In this document: piece after piece, positions 21,890 to 34,340 of the stretch
Position numbering within the stretch: the first letter of the stretch is position 1
Layout of the letters: each line of letters opens with the position of its first letter
Program-made: the position numbers and the translations under genes
NCBI GenBank assembly: GCA_963922205.1
Contig: CAWUHX010000143.1
Coordinates: 186,001 to 250,000, forward strand
Length of the DNA: 64,000 nt
Direction: 5' to 3'
Source of the DNA: Romanomermis culicivorax
Lineage: Eukaryota > Nematoda > Enoplea > Mermithida > Mermithidae
Notes under the pieces: model-generated
Told to the model about the DNA's origin: nothing
What the model saw: the letters and a program-made list of their open reading frames with translations, nothing else
Database searches by the model: none

Positions 21890-24790
21890 ACTTCTCGATG
21901 AGTTTAAAACCAAAATCAAAGATATTGGAGCTCAGAAAGAAAAACTATCGAAACCGAATGTTCCCAAAATCGAAAATATCGCGAGACTTACGAGCTCTTA
22001 CGCTCAGTCTCTGAAATCAACAAAACCGAAAAATGCCATTAGCAATCGAAAAAGTCAACTTAGTTTTCGAGGCATAATCGATGCGATGATGACCTAATCA
22101 TCAGGACGCAAAGGTTTGACTGCTCTAACCCGCTAAACGTGCTAAACTCTCAGATGAATTTTCCCTCTATCCCACCTTCTCAGGTGCATAGATCTTTCAC
22201 CGATGATGAAACGAGAATTAAGACTATCTGTAAAAAGATAGCGCCGCAAAAATTAGATAATTTGACCCAAAATTAACAAGTGTTGAAATTCTTCATCGCC
22301 CTCGAAAACGAGTTTGGCCTCGATGCATCTGAATATGTGAAACTTCACACATTGCATCGCTTGACTTGCGATGGTGCCCTGAACACCATATGAGATGTCC
22401 GATCATACGATGAAGGGAAACAGATTTTGATGTGTATGAATGTACCAAATTGCGATCAAGATATGCTCCAATGCGAGCTCCAGTCCATCACTCCATTTGA
22501 AACCGAAGATCTGCCAGCTTTTTTGAATCGAATTAGCACCTACGTACATCTACTTTACTATGACAGAAGTGCTCAGTATCACCATAGAAAAGTTATCACA
22601 ACTTTTCTTTGGAAAATGCCAGAAATTTACAGAGTCTCAACTGACGCGAGTACTCTAGAAACGATCACTGACTTAGCTATAGCCGTCGCGAAAGTTCAGA
22701 AAATCCAGCGAGTGAATAAACAGTTAACTGTGAGAGTAGAACAACCTATACTGGTTAATAAACTCAAAAATCCGTCGGAAGAGCAACCATCACAATCACA
22801 TTTCAGAGATGACTCGAAACCTTGTTTCAGAGATAACTCTCAATCCCGAAACAGAGATGACTCTAGACAGTTAAATAGTGTGAGATTTCAAGAAAATTCG
22901 ACTCTAATGAAGACAAAAGAATTAGAGGAAAGCATGAAACGAGTCCTAGAAAAGTTCGGAATCCACGAAAATACGCAAAATGCTAATAATTTCGAAAATC
23001 GAAGGTCCCGATTCGATCGCGGAACTAGTCCGAATTTCCAGAATAGAGAAAACATTCCTATACGGGATTTCTCTCAAAATCGAAACTTCCAATGAAATCA
23101 GTCACATGAACAACTGGCGAAATATTGCACCTATCATGGTCAGTGTAAGCATGACAGCTCTGAATGCTATCAGTTGAAATCACAGACCTCCCAGCCTTGG
23201 CAACAGCAACCGAATCCACACTGGCAAAATAATCATAATTGGCATCCTCGTTTTCAACAAAATACGGGTAACTACACGCTCAATCAGAATCAAAATTTTG
23301 ACCGAAATAACTGATTTTTCAATCGTGATAATCGAAACTATCAGAGAGATGTGGCAAACATTTCTCTCTGCGATTCCGAATCCCGACAAGAAAAGATAAT
23401 CGAAAAGCATTACTACTACCCAATAAACAACTCACAGTCAATACTGACTCAGCTAACTTCTCGGAAATCTTCGCAACAAGTTTTGCCATCAGAAGCCAAA
23501 ACGGTGTTTAACCCACCTGAACCTTTTGTCCCGATGAAACCGACGATTAGTACAGCCAATATGCTTGAACCGACAGAAATGTCTAAAGCGACAAACTTCT
23601 TCGTCGCCCCGGAATCACAGATTTCACAATCGAAAAACCAACTGAACCCTGGATCGCAAGATCTAGCGTGTGTCGAATCGAAGAATGTTCGCAAAAAGAC
23701 ATCAAACTTCTGAGCTTATATGCTCCTACATGAGCTTTCCACATTGATGCCAAAATCGGAAAAACCAAAACAAAAGCATTGATGGATACTGGTGCTCAAT
23801 GTTCAGTCATTTCCGCATGCTTAGCTCAATACTCTTTGGGGATTGACTATGATACGTTAGAAACATCTGTGCAGATAAAAGTAGCTGACGGAGCTATTGT
23901 CGATGCCCAAGGTCCGATAATATTCAAAATCAATTCATCTTTTGGAACACATCTAGTATGATGCTGGATTCTACCTACCGCAGGAGAGCAATGCCACCTA
24001 GGAACCGATTTCCTAGTACATCGGAGTGTTCGAGCAGTAATAAACTTTCGCAAAAATTTCATCAGAATCAGAGACGTTCAATAAGAATTAAACCTAGTTT
24101 TGAAACCAATTGAAAAAGCGCCTTATGATGAAGTATTTTCAAATACTTCTATGGGACAAAGTCAAACACAAATCATGAAAATCGACAGATCGCTACTGAT
24201 TTTGAATATCTCGTCATGCTACGTAGAACCGAATTTTAAAACCTGGGTTAACGGGAAAATCTTCAATTTCACAAACGAAAGCTTCAAAAGGGTTATAGTT
24301 CAACCCGTGAACTTCGGAAAAGAAAACTGTGAGTATCCGATCGAATTGGCGATAATCAACATAACTAAAGGCAAATGTCCACTATTATTCGTTAATAATA
24401 GTGCAAATGGTATCCATCTACAACCTAACCAGCTCATTGCCCAGGTTAAATTCAGACTCGAAGAATCGAAAATGACCATGGCGTCGCTAAGCAATCATGA
24501 AGAAGATTATGAACCAGCCATGTTGGTTAAAGATCGGTCGACTATATCAGAAGAAGAGAAACTTTGACTCACTCTCCAAAAAATGACCGAAAAGTCGAAT
24601 ATCAATGATGAAGATAGAAAAATTGCTATAGAAGTTTTCAAGCAATATCATGATGTTTTCAGTCTCCCTGGAGATCAGCCTATTCTCACTCACGAGTTAA
24701 CGGTCTCTATAGACACCGGTGATGCAAAACCAGTCGCGAAACACTACTATCATGCGCCGATTGAACAGAGACCAATGGTATGACAGAGGC
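21890..24790 (+). pseudogene. Decayed Gypsy gag-protease-RT relic
   Basis: The plus strand carries a broken relative of Element 2. Gag (from about 22190) matches Element 2 gag through ETRIKTI, LENEFGLDASEYVKLHTL and TFLWKMPEIY. At 23115-23170 lies the same unusual C-x2-H-x4-H-x4-C zinc knuckle. The protease follows ([10 protein letters not shown], near 23780). The reading ends in the N-terminal RT region ([16 protein letters not shown], near 24650-24780), after which homology stops; palm, RNase H and integrase are missing. In-frame stops are at 22274, 22393, 23093, 23312, 23731, 23959, 24082, 24565 and 24781; most are TGA. The 3' LTR at 27815 may be its own. Confidence 0.85.
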
Positions 24791-24983
24791 CAATTCCTCT
24801 AGACATCGCTGAACGCAATAAAATGAATTCCAAAATTGCAAAAAAAGTTATCACAATTGACACCGGACGATGTCAGAAAGTCTCGCTTTTGCGAATAAAA
24901 CTGTACATGTCTTGGGTACTAGTGTTGTACGTGCACCAGACTTTTTCGATGATGTTTTTCCCACAAATTTCTCGTCTCCAGTG

Positions 24984-25050
24984 GGTTTCAAACTGCTGAC
25001 TGTTGCGTACGAAGCGAGCGCCTAACCGATTGAGCTAAACCATCCAACCT
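24984..25050 (-). repeat. tRNA-derived (Arg-like) sequence, possible SINE head
   Basis: On the minus strand there is an A-box-like TAGCTCAATCGGTTAGGCG and, about 35 bases later, a B-box-like AGTTTGAAACCC. The loop between reads CTTCGTA, which would place anticodon TCG (arginine). The anticodon stem pairs poorly and the acceptor stem is not convincing, so I read it as a tRNA-derived repeat or pseudogene and not a working tRNA. Confidence 0.5.
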
Positions 25051-25180
25051 AACTGAGCTACGATTTAATCCTTATACCATAAATAAATAATCATAAAATA
25101 AATACAGCTAAACTAATTTTAGAATAAGTGCAGGATAAATAATTTCTCAGAAAGTACAAATTTAAAGTAAGCATTTGAAC

Positions 25181-25594
25181 CATACATGTAATTGGGGGGA
25201 AGTGCTATGGGAACCCCCCCCCCAGAAATCGTCAACCATGTGGCTAGCCATTGGGCGACCCCCCCCCAGGATTTTCCAATCCTATGGCTAGCCATATGGT
25301 AGCCCTAGGGACCCCCATAGTTTTAGCCAGAAAAATACTGAAAAATGTTATTTTTTCATGAAAAATGTCAATTTTTGAACAAAAAATGGTCAAAAACGTC
25401 AATTTTCTTGGCGCTTGGCGCCATAAGTACATATTTTATCATTTTTTAGACAAAAATTACTACTTTTTTTCTTTCTTTCAGGACCCTTTTTTTCCTTCAG
25501 GACCCCTCCCCCCAAAATTTTGGGAATTACTGACCCCCGGCCCCAAAAAAGTGCTCCAACCCCCCCCAGACCTCGAAGCTCCATTACATGTATG
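25181..25594. mobile_element. Larger hAT MITE, family A-like copy 4
   Basis: The 414-bp element has ends CATACATGTAATTGGGGG and ATTACATGTATG. The flanking 8-mers ATTTGAAC and GTTTAAAC agree at six of eight positions. It contains long C runs and the GC hairpin TTGGCGCTTGGCGCC near 25413, also present near 5468. It looks like an older or longer relative of the CATACCTGTAA family. Confidence 0.6.
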
Positions 25595-25682
25595 GTTTAA
25601 ACAACAGGAAATTGACGAGCGATTTCTTTCATTATATCATTGAAAGGTGTCTTGCCATAAATCTTTGACCGCCAATAAGCAG

Positions 25683-26480
25683 CTAAATGCCCTGGTAACA
25701 AAAATTTGGATGTACCTTGCATTTTGCGAACTTATTCAGTTTTAACATGCCCCTAGTGACTTTCAATTCTTTGCTGTGAGCTCCAGTTATTGGATCAACG
25801 AAATTTTCCTGGTGATTAACAGTTTTATGTTTATAATTGAAACCTTGCCATTTGTCTACATTACGATAAGCAGCCCATTGATCAGAGATGATAGTTGAAC
25901 CGGGAGCAACGTGATGGCAAATTTTCGCCCTTTGTGTAGTTTCATTACATCTCAAAACGTGAAACATTCTTAAATCTTGTTTGCCATCAGGATGCTTCCA
26001 GACCAAGCCCAAAACCCAGGGTCCAACAACTTGACGGCCCTAATTTTGATGGGCTGGAGCCACCCTGTTACCTCTCAGCAAATGTCCATGATTGTATTTT
26101 TGTCCTCCATGCATCAAACTTTCGTCGATTTGTATTATTTGACCAGGTCCCCCCATTTGAACAGATTCGTCTAAGGCTCTTCTGCAAACTTCTCGAATGT
26201 AATATGCCAATCGACAAATGTATGATTTTCAATGACAATGTTACCCATTAAACCTTTGGCTTGTAAAATGGACAATTTTTTTGCCCATAAATAAATAATT
26301 GTAAGAGCTGTTTTGATCGATATTTTTGTTTGTAATTTTCCAATATTATTCATTGTAGCAAAAAATGATCGCAAATCATTCTCGTTTCGAGCACCACAAA
26401 TTTCACCATCTACAACGGCATTTTTCGCTGATCGCGTTCATCGACATTTTGAACAACGAAAAAGTTCATATTCTTTGTTT
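25683..26480 (-). pseudogene. Merlin (IS1595/ISXO2-like) DNA transposase relic
   Basis: The minus strand encodes a DDE transposase of the Merlin/IS1016 type. IIQIDES supplies the first Asp, IISDQWAAY the second, and VNHQENFVDPITGAHS is the family's signature. The N-terminal part (MRSFFATMNNIGKL, preceded by Cys pairs) fits the usual zinc ribbon and lead-in. One frameshift near 26200 and one in-frame TAG at 26040-26042 break it. Where the third acidic residue normally sits (IES in relatives) this copy reads LKV, so that residue looks lost. No terminal repeats were identified. It lies between the Gypsy relic and its LTR. Confidence 0.75.
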
Positions 26481-26499
26481 TGATCAGCTTTAAAGACTG

Positions 26500-27440
26500 T
26501 AGTCACATAGACCACACCAGAACAATTGTCGGTTCCAAGGGGGCATTGATCATTATTTTGTTGCCGTGGAATTTGACTTTGGCCCAACAAAAGACTGTGA
26601 TTTGGAGCGAAATCAATGGATCAATTTTCAGTATTTGTAGCAAGACAAAACTGGTGAATTGACAAATCCATGACAAAAATTGTTCTTGACAAAAAATGAA
26701 ATTTGTTTTTGATAAAAAATGCAAAATTTGTAATGTGTAAAGTGTTATTTTTACTTTTTAAAGCTGTTAATTGCGTAGTTTTCATATTACTTTTTGAGTT
26801 TTATGTGAAAAGTGTACTGTAGAATGACATGGGCTCACTGTAGGAAAAAATTGACATGATTTTTGAACTCCACGGTATCGATTTACCTAGGTTACTACGT
26901 TACATATGCAAATTTCACAATTGTTCACAAAATATGAAGTCCGGTGCACGTACTACACTAATACCCATGTCTCAAACAGCATTCGAAATTTTTAACGCGC
27001 AAGTCAGTGGCTCTCCACAACTGACTAGTCACGCGCTACTGCATTGAGACTGAATTTTGTATTGTTCATAAAATATATATTTTCTACTTTGAAATCGAGT
27101 CGTTTTTTATATATTCCATTTCCTCTTCATCATTTTGATTGTTTTGAACTAACCTATAACAGTCTTTCACAGACTAAAGGTAGTGTATGGCCGATTTGCT
27201 GCGATAAAAACTCTGTTTCCAAACATGCTTTTGCGTAATCTACCGGATAGCAAAAAAATTCACAGCATCATAAACATTTCGAATTTTTCTATGACTCAAC
27301 TCTATCACCGAGATTTCTTCAACAGTTTGGTATTGATCCACTCAATACTTTCGAATTTCGAGTTTTAAAGACTTCGTCAGAAGCTTTATATACTTTTCTC
27401 TACGAAACTTAAAGCTTGCATTCGCTGCAAACTTTCTGAT
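26500..27440. other. AT-rich stretch inside the Gypsy relic, no gene seen
   Basis: A weakly coding-looking plus-strand frame runs about 27180-27366 but has no recognisable domain. This is where the lost integrase and any accessory ORF of the relic would have been, but I cannot support either. Confidence 0.3.
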
Positions 27441-27479
27441 GTGATGCCTCCATGGCTAAAGATTCCATTCTGAAACACT

Positions 27480-27595
27480 GATGCCTCTGCGGCTAAAGAC
27501 TCTAGTCATCAGAATAAAGACTCTGGTCATCAGAATAAAGACTCCAGTCATTGAAATAAATACTCCAGTCATCAGAATAAAGACTCTGGTCCTTC
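27480..27595 (+). repeat. 21-bp tandem repeat (ATCAGAATAAAGACTCTGGTC)
   Basis: About five copies of a 21-bp unit in tandem. In one plus-strand frame they read as a seven-residue repeat, HQNKDSG. The array lies some 220 bases before the polypurine tract of the Gypsy relic. Confidence 0.65.
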
Positions 27596-27802
27596 CGCTT
27601 GAAATCCAGCCTTGGCGATACATTCCATAGAAAAAATTTTGTTCCATATACAAAAAAGTGCCACCATTGTTTCAAAGTATCTGATCACTGCTGAAGTCGA
27701 ATGAAAAGGTCCGCCGAAGAAAGGAAGATCCTCTGCATCTAAAGAAAAAAAAGCTCGTTCCCGAAGAGAGAAAATTTGAATTGCTTGAGGCGATTTGCAT
27801 CA

Positions 27803-27814
27803 AAGGGGGAGGAG
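27803..27814 (+). other. Polypurine tract of the Gypsy relic
   Basis: AAAGGGGGAGGAG immediately precedes TGTAATG, the start of the LTR. This is the expected plus-strand primer position and fixes the LTR boundary. Confidence 0.6.
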
Positions 27815-28501
27815 TGTAATGGGGCGCTGATTGACTACAGTAAGCTCATCAGCTTTTCAAAGTGATTCGCAAGAATGCATTGTTTTGGAGCTCAAAGTTG
27901 TTCAAAGTTGTCTGAAGGTTCACAACATCAAAGATTACACTTGCAGCAAGTTTGTGATAAAGTTAGTTGTTGTTTCATTTGTCTTAGTGAGCAGTCCGTT
28001 TTGTGAGAGGCTCTGAGCATCGCTAGTAAATCAAAAACACAACCTGTGTTCTAGGTTGAGTCAAACTATTTGGAAAATAGTTTGAGTGAACGGGTTCAAC
28101 TCCTAATTGCGGTCTTGAGCAGTCGTATCCAGTGTTGCCAAGTTAGGAGTTTTTCCCCAAATCTAGGGGTTTTTCGAGGGCATTGAGGTTTTTTTAGGGG
28201 TTTTTTGTTTCAGGGGTTTTTTATTTTTATTTTTGAGGTTTTGGGGGTTTTTCAACGAATTGGCTTGTTTGAATTTTGTGTGCTTGATGGAGAATTACTG
28301 TATTAAAAAAAAGAAAAAAAGCGTGATGAAATTGAAAAAATGAAAACTGAAATGAATATTGATTGAATAGTGTGGCCAGTTTGTGTAATTTACAATTGAA
28401 TTAGCATGTTTTTGGCTTAATTACCAAATTTTGGCTTTTGAAGCAGCGTGTTTTTTTCCAAAAAATTTCCTTAAACTAATAATAATATTGAATGGATTTA
28501 G

Positions 28502-28591
28502 GGTAAGGTTGAGTGGGGTGACTTTGATCAGATGTCATTTGATAACTATTTGAGATCAGCAGGTCAGTTTTGCTGTGTAGACAACCTCTTA
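28502..28591. mobile_element. Half copy of foldback MITE family B
   Basis: One arm only (GTGGGGTGACTTTGATCAG to TGCTGTGTAGACAACC); the second arm is missing, so it can no longer fold back on itself. Confidence 0.6.
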
Positions 28592-29155
28592 CTCTTGATC
28601 ATTATCATTAAACTCAGCCGAGAATTCACGTTGGGATTGAAGTCTACCTTTTAGCTTTCAACTAAGCAGGCTTACTATAAGTATGGACAGTGTTTTTTTC
28701 GGCACAATGCAGACTTTTTAGGCTTTGTGCAAGATTTTTTTGTGATTTCTGCACTGGAGCAGAATTTTTAGAGTCCTGCCTTTGATCACATATATTCTTC
28801 TATAATGTGTCAGTCATTGATTCTGAACCTTTAAAATCAATTATTTTTCTTATTTTGAGATTTTGATGATCATGATGATGATGATGATGATTACTAGTTG
28901 AAGACAAAAGAAAGCAAATATTAAAAAATCCATAGAGTATTACAGTGAAACACTAAAAACATTTTTAAGATCGAACAAATGTAAAAAGAAAATACACAAA
29001 GATAGCGAGAAAAAAATATTTAGAAATTAGACAAGGTTAAAAAAGGGAAATAAAACAGAACAAAAGTTTCAACGTAATGTAAGTTCGGAATGTACAAACT
29101 ACTGTAAAGACAAGTTCGATTAGTCTAGGAAGCGCAGGTTACAAAGTGTAACGAA

Positions 29156-31060
29156 CTAACTTGCTCCCCCATAGAATTTGGAAAAATCGATTTTCATAAT
29201 TTTGTTCTTAAAACATTGCAGACTGGAAGAATTGATAGCTTCTGAAGGAAGGTTATTCCATATATTGATATACCTGTTACAAAAATCATATAATCTCAAA
29301 TTGGTTTTAGCTTTGCCAGTAATGAGCTTGAAATCATGTTGGTGACGAGTGTTGTCATTAGAGTTTAGCGTAAAGAAATCATTTTTGACAATACAGGTGT
29401 GATCTCTGATAATTTTGTACATTATAGAAAGAGCAGCTATTAATCTGCAGGTTTCAAGTCATTCTTGAAAAAGAGCTTTTAGACGTTCTTCGTAAGAAAG
29501 GCTAGAGTTTTAACCAAATAATCTCTTGGTAAACTTCCGTTGTATATTTTCGATAAGCAGAATTTCATTCATGTGAAAAGGATTCCACATGGTGGAGCAG
29601 TACTCAAGTATAGGTCTGACATATGTATTGAAGGCTTTAATTAGAACTGATTTATCTCTCGAAGTGAATGCTTTCAAGATCAAGGAACTCTGTTGGTGAG
29701 CTCTGTTCACAATTAAGTTGATATGATTTTTGAAAGAAAAATTGTGAGAAATAAGCACTTTTACAGTTTGCTCTTCATGGGGTAAATATCGGCTATCCAA
29801 CTGATAACAATGTATAGGATTAGAATAACCAAGGTGGAGTACTTTACTTTTATCAGGAGAGATATCAAGCTGCCAGACAGCAGACCAGGCTGAAATTCTA
29901 CCAGGATCTGTTTGGAGAATATGCTTATTAGTAGAGGGGTTGAAATTTTTTATATCATCAGCAAACAAAAACATATTGGACTTGATGTTGTCAGAAAGAG
30001 CATTTATATACAACAGGAATAGTGTTGGTTCTAAGACCCTGCCTTGTGGAACACCACTTGTGACAGAAGAGAATTCAGAGAAATTAGTTTCTATATTAAC
30101 TCATTGGTAGCATTTTAACAGAAAAGCAGAAATCCAACTTTTTAGGGAATCAGATACCTGCTAGTTTAAGTAATAATTTAGAGTGAGATACAGAATCAAA
30201 GGCTTTCTGAAAATCTATGTAGACACAATCCAAAGAAATACCATAACCAATATTTCTTATCCATTCATTTTTACATTTTAGAAGCTGTAGTTCACAAGAT
30301 TTACTGGGCAAGAAACCATATTGGTTTTGAGTCAAAAGAGAATTACATTTCAGATAGCTGATCAGAGAATTGTTCATGATAGATTCCATAATTTTACAAC
30401 TAACACAGCAGAGGGATATGGGCCTGTAATCTCCTTTCTTGAAGATTGGAATTAGATTTGCTAGATTCCAAAAACTAGGAATTGAAGAAGTTTGGAAGAA
30501 AACTTCAAAAATACTGGTTAATGGAATGGCTAGGTGGTGTGTCAGTTTTTTGTAGAAATGTGGACATAAACCGTCAGGTCCAAGAGCATAGGAGGAATTC
30601 ATTTTTTTAATTTCAGTAGTGACTAGTTCAACAGAGAATCGCACAGATGTAAGTTTTGACTTGGTTGTTAAGGGAAAATCAGGAATAGAACAATCATCAA
30701 TCTTAAAGATTGATAAGAAATAATCGTTGAATAATCCACTGATTTCTTTTGGATCATGAACAACAGTATGGGCATCTTTTCGTAATGGGGGGAACTTGAC
30801 TACTGGTGCTCAATTTACAATATTATAGAAGGATTTAGGGTTATTTTAGTGGATTATTTTCTCTTCAATAGAAGCCTGATGAGTAGAGAATAGTATAAAG
30901 TATAAAGTATAAAGAAGTATAAAGAATGAGACTTGTATTTCAGTTTATCTGCAATAGTTCTAGATGATTTGTACCTTCTTCATAGAGTCAACTTTTTAGA
31001 GAATGCCTTCTTAATATTTTTAGGATAGCATATTTTATTTGATCAGGTTTTAAAATGTCT
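29156..31060 (-). pseudogene. CR1/Jockey-group reverse transcriptase relic
   Basis: The minus strand encodes, with frameshifts and stops, much of a non-LTR reverse transcriptase. It reads a lead-in with NDYFLSIF, then ALGPDGLCPHFYK, YRPISLCCVSCKIMESIM, YIDFQKAFDSVSHSKLLLKL, GVPQG (near 30050), the FADD catalytic box (near 29960), YVRPILEYCSTMWNP and a C-terminal YINIWNNLPSEAINSSSL. The order is normal for the CR1/Jockey group. The endonuclease domain is absent, as in 5'-truncated insertions. Breaks fall near 30150 and 30013-29510. It cannot be active. Confidence 0.85.
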
Positions 31061-31159
31061 GGTAAAAAAAACTACAAATTCGTTCAAATTTAACATTGCA
31101 TTACACATTTAATTTGCATTTTCACTGCATATATTCTATTATTCTATTGTAGCAGGCAG

Positions 31160-31990
31160 TGCTTTTCCCCCTAATCGTTCTTTTTTTGGAAAAAATTTTG
31201 GAAAAAGAAAAAAATTTGGGGCTCTTTCCCCATTTGGGAACGAAAATTTTGGGGATATGATACACAAAAGATGCATTTTGGTGAATTTTAGAAGATCATA
31301 ATCTCCTAATTTTCCGGCGCTTCATGCCTGTTATAACTTCAATAATCATTATTATGTATTACTTAGCTCAAGCGCAGCTTTTAGCATGTCTGCCTTCACT
31401 TATCACTTTATCTATATAATAGTTGTCATCATCTTAAACGTATAATCTTATGTTTGTTTCAATTGGTAATCTTCAATATTTTATCTTGATATTTAATGAA
31501 GATTCCCATTTTTTCCTTGGCACATTTTTTGAGAAAGATCGATACATCAAGTCTCTAAATTTTTTGAAGCGACTATTCTTTTCTAAATGTGAAATCAATT
31601 CAAAAGCTTCATGGAAGTAGTTTTTGGAAATTTTAACTCTTCTTACTCATTTCTTTTCGACGAAGTTCATGAGAGTTGATGAATAAATTACTGGTTTTGA
31701 AATTTTTCAAATAATAAAATTGTAGAAATTACAACTTTTGAGCACAAAATTCGAATCTATTGCTTGAAATAAATTTTCGGAAAATTGATTTTCCAGCGTC
31801 ACAGAATGTCAATGCCCAAAAAATTTTCCCAGCGCTTAGCACCGGAAAGATCATTATCTTTTTTTCGGGCTCTCACTTGACATCATAGAGGACTTAAAGA
31901 TCGATTTCTCATGTAATTCAAAGTCAGTATGCTCCTGGATAGTTTGCTGGAAAATTTGTTCCACAATGCTTGTAGATTAGACCTCGATCA
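31160..31990. mobile_element. hAT left end with TTTCCCC motifs plus shared core
   Basis: CAGTGCTTTTCCCCC and surrounding TTTGGGG/TTTCCCC words mark a left end at about 31163. The following 700 bp is the same inverted core as 18290-18990, with GC hairpins near 31315 and 31830. A matching right end was not found. Confidence 0.55.
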
Positions 31991-33180
31991 AACTCAAAAA
32001 TTTCAATTTTTCCCTCAATTTTGATAAATTAACGGCACTAAAAACACCAGAAGATTTGAAAAAGTTCAAAAACACATACATAAATAAGGAATCTGTAAGC
32101 ATTTTTAAGCGAAAAAACGACTTCGGGAAATATGGAAAAAATTTTGCTGGGTGCAGAAAAAACACTGAGTATGGATTAGAATTAGGATTAGGAGACTTAG
32201 AAGTTAGAGATTTTGTGTTGTATTTGTGCAAGCACTGCAAGCTGAGGCTTAGGCATCGTTTAAGAAGCTTCTAACTGAATTTCTGAATCTTTTCAAAATC
32301 AAAACATACAGGTTTAATTTAGTTTGATCTTTGAACTTTGAAACCCACAATTTTCTAACAGTATTGTTCGACAGTATTCTACGTGTGCGATATGGCTTGG
32401 TTTTAAGGAATGAAAGTTGTAATTCTTTTACTGTAACAAAACCCATGTTGAAAAAATTTACGTCGGGCAAGTATGATCATTCAAACAGTTTGGTGCAGCA
32501 ATTGGCTGAATGTGATGATGAAGACAAAATTCTGCAGCTAGCAGCTGAATAAACTTGTCGATTCTTAAAAAACTTATGCTTTATTTATTTTTTCATCTAT
32601 GAATTGAATTTATTCTATGTTTTCAAGAATTGGGGTTTTTCTAGGGATTTTCAAAAATTTTTGAGGTTTTCTAGGGGTTTTTTTGGAACGATTGAGGTTT
32701 TTTTGGGGTTTTTTGGCGGAAAAATTGGGGTTTTTGAGGGTGACTACTTGGCAACACTGGTCGTATCTCTTGCTGTCTATCGGGACACATTTTGAACATT
32801 GTGAAGGGGCGATTCGCAGAAGTAAGTTTTTGTTCGATAAAATATATAATCCTTTCATCTGTCATAACTAAAGTAGTAGTAAGACTGGTCCAGTATCGGT
32901 CGTACGTGTATAGCAAGTTTGGGCATTCGAAAACCTTTGACGACCTGAGCCAAGAACCTTGGAAATTTGACATAGTGCTCTCTCTGAGCCCGTCAATCTC
33001 CTGAATTCGATTATCATTGTGTTAATTTCGTCTAACACTCCAAGTGTTTCATCTATAGCATTCCGCACGCTCTCCTACGTTCTGTACGTCTCTTATTAAA
33101 ACGCCCAATAAGTCGTCAAGCTACACAGCTTAAAAGCGTCTACTTATTATTATTATTATTATTTTTCACGCACGACAGGT

Positions 33181-33826
33181 TTCCCCCAACCCCCCCCCCC
33201 CCCCCAATTACAGGTATGGCCTTATATTTATCATCAAGTTCCTTATGTAAATGCCGACCCTGCTCTCTTTCTGCAAATGTTAACTCGCCTAGCACGTATA
33301 GGGTTATTGCGATCAACTTCGTCCCGTTGGTGTAAAGACTAGAGAAAATAAAGTCGAAAATTGAGTAAATTTTTGGTCGAAACATTGTAATTACCAACGA
33401 TATCGATTTTTCTATTTGAATCAATCAAACACAAAAAGTGAGAATTTCAGATTTAAATCCGAATCTGAATGAATGAACAGAGAATATTCAGAATTACTTT
33501 TCATTCATTAGTCATTGAAAGCCTATAAATTTTGCTGCAACGATACTAATACACTGTTCGAAGAGAAATCTTTCGCGTTCGGGTCAAATATAAGTACGAA
33601 TAGAAAATATTATATTCGTTGACTTGGCGGGAAGCGCCGAAAATTTTTTGCGTTTTCAGCCTCTAAAACGTCTTAAAATCAAGGAAATTTAATGTTTGAC
33701 CTGCCAAAAACTTTGTGCCAATTGGCACAAATGCTCAAAATTTTTTGTGCCAAAAACCATGTTTTGGCACAAAAAAATTGGGGGGGGGGTTCCCCCAACC
33801 CCCCCTCCAAGTACAGGTATGTTCAA
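33181..33826. mobile_element. Truncated family A MITE ends and inverted hAT fragment
   Basis: Right-hand ends of the CATACCTGTAA MITE occur at about 33181-33226 and 33781-33826, both lacking left ends. Between them, 33330-33780 is an inverted partial copy of the GTGCC hAT element at 34341-35292, with a GC hairpin near 33630 and GTGCCAATTGGCAC words. A stretch at 33226-33330 reads well on the minus strand (LIAITLYVLGELTFAEREQG) but matches nothing I know. Confidence 0.5.
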
Positions 33827-34340
33827 AAGTCGTAATTTCTAGAATTTAAATTAAAAATTTTTAAAATCTGTAATTTATTTGTAAACTCTCATGAACTTGG
33901 TCGAAAATATATGAGTAAGAAGAGTATGAATTTCCGAAAGATATTTCCATGAAGCTTTTGAATTGATTTTTTGTTAGCAAAGAAATAATCGCATCATAAA
34001 GCATAGAGACTTGACGTATATTGATTTATCTCAAAAGAAAAAAATGCGAATCTTCATTAAATATTATGATAAAATGTTGAAGATTATCAATTAAAACATG
34101 AGATACTACGTTCAAGATGATGAAAACTATTCAGTGTTGCCAGATGGAATTATTAAAAACCCGTCATTTTTTTCGAAAAAAACCGAAAATCCCGTCACAT
34201 CCCGTCATATAAATTTTGAAACCCGTCACAAACCCCGTCAACGAAATTATAAAAAAAACTAATACATAATCGATACAAACGTGAGAAATAAAATGGAAAA
34301 GCGTATATTCAACAACTTTATTCAATTTCATTTGAAGTAT

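Larger units (their letters stand above)
28688..32167. mobile_element. hAT element with GTGCA-type motifs, nested
   Basis: Ends CAGTGTTTTTTTCGGCAC and GGGTGCAGAAAAAACACTG are flanked by the exact duplication AGTATGGA (28680-28687 and 32168-32175). The interior is filled by a CR1-like relic (29156-31060) and a further hAT fragment (31160-31990). Confidence 0.75.
28130..32759. mobile_element. hAT element with (A)GGGGTTTTT arrays, 4.6 kb, composite
   Basis: Termini CAGTGTTGCCAAG and CTTGGCAACACTG are perfect inverted repeats flanked by the exact duplication GTCGTATC (28122-28129 and 32760-32767). Inside each end the motif AGGGGTTTTT recurs. Most of its length is later insertions: a half foldback MITE, another hAT element (28688-32167), a CR1-like relic and a hAT core fragment. 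It interrupts the Gypsy LTR. Confidence 0.85.
27815..33170 (+). mobile_element. Gypsy 3' LTR split by a hAT element
   Basis: The LTR starts TGTAATGGGGCG after a polypurine tract and continues to 28129. It resumes at 32760 after the hAT element 28130-32759 and runs to about 33170. The joined LTR is roughly 720 bp and matches the isolated LTR at 10290-10830 over much of its length. The exact right border is unclear. Confidence 0.6.

Noticed and set aside
21890..24790. Alternative genetic code with UGA as sense, suggested by many TGA codons in the relic
   Set aside because: The F-box gene ends in TGA, the relic also has TAA stops, and CGA-to-TGA mutation explains the excess.
28860..28895. GAT microsatellite; likewise TTA repeat at 33143-33165 and TATAAAG repeat at 30892-30927
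   Set aside because: Simple repeats of no further interest.
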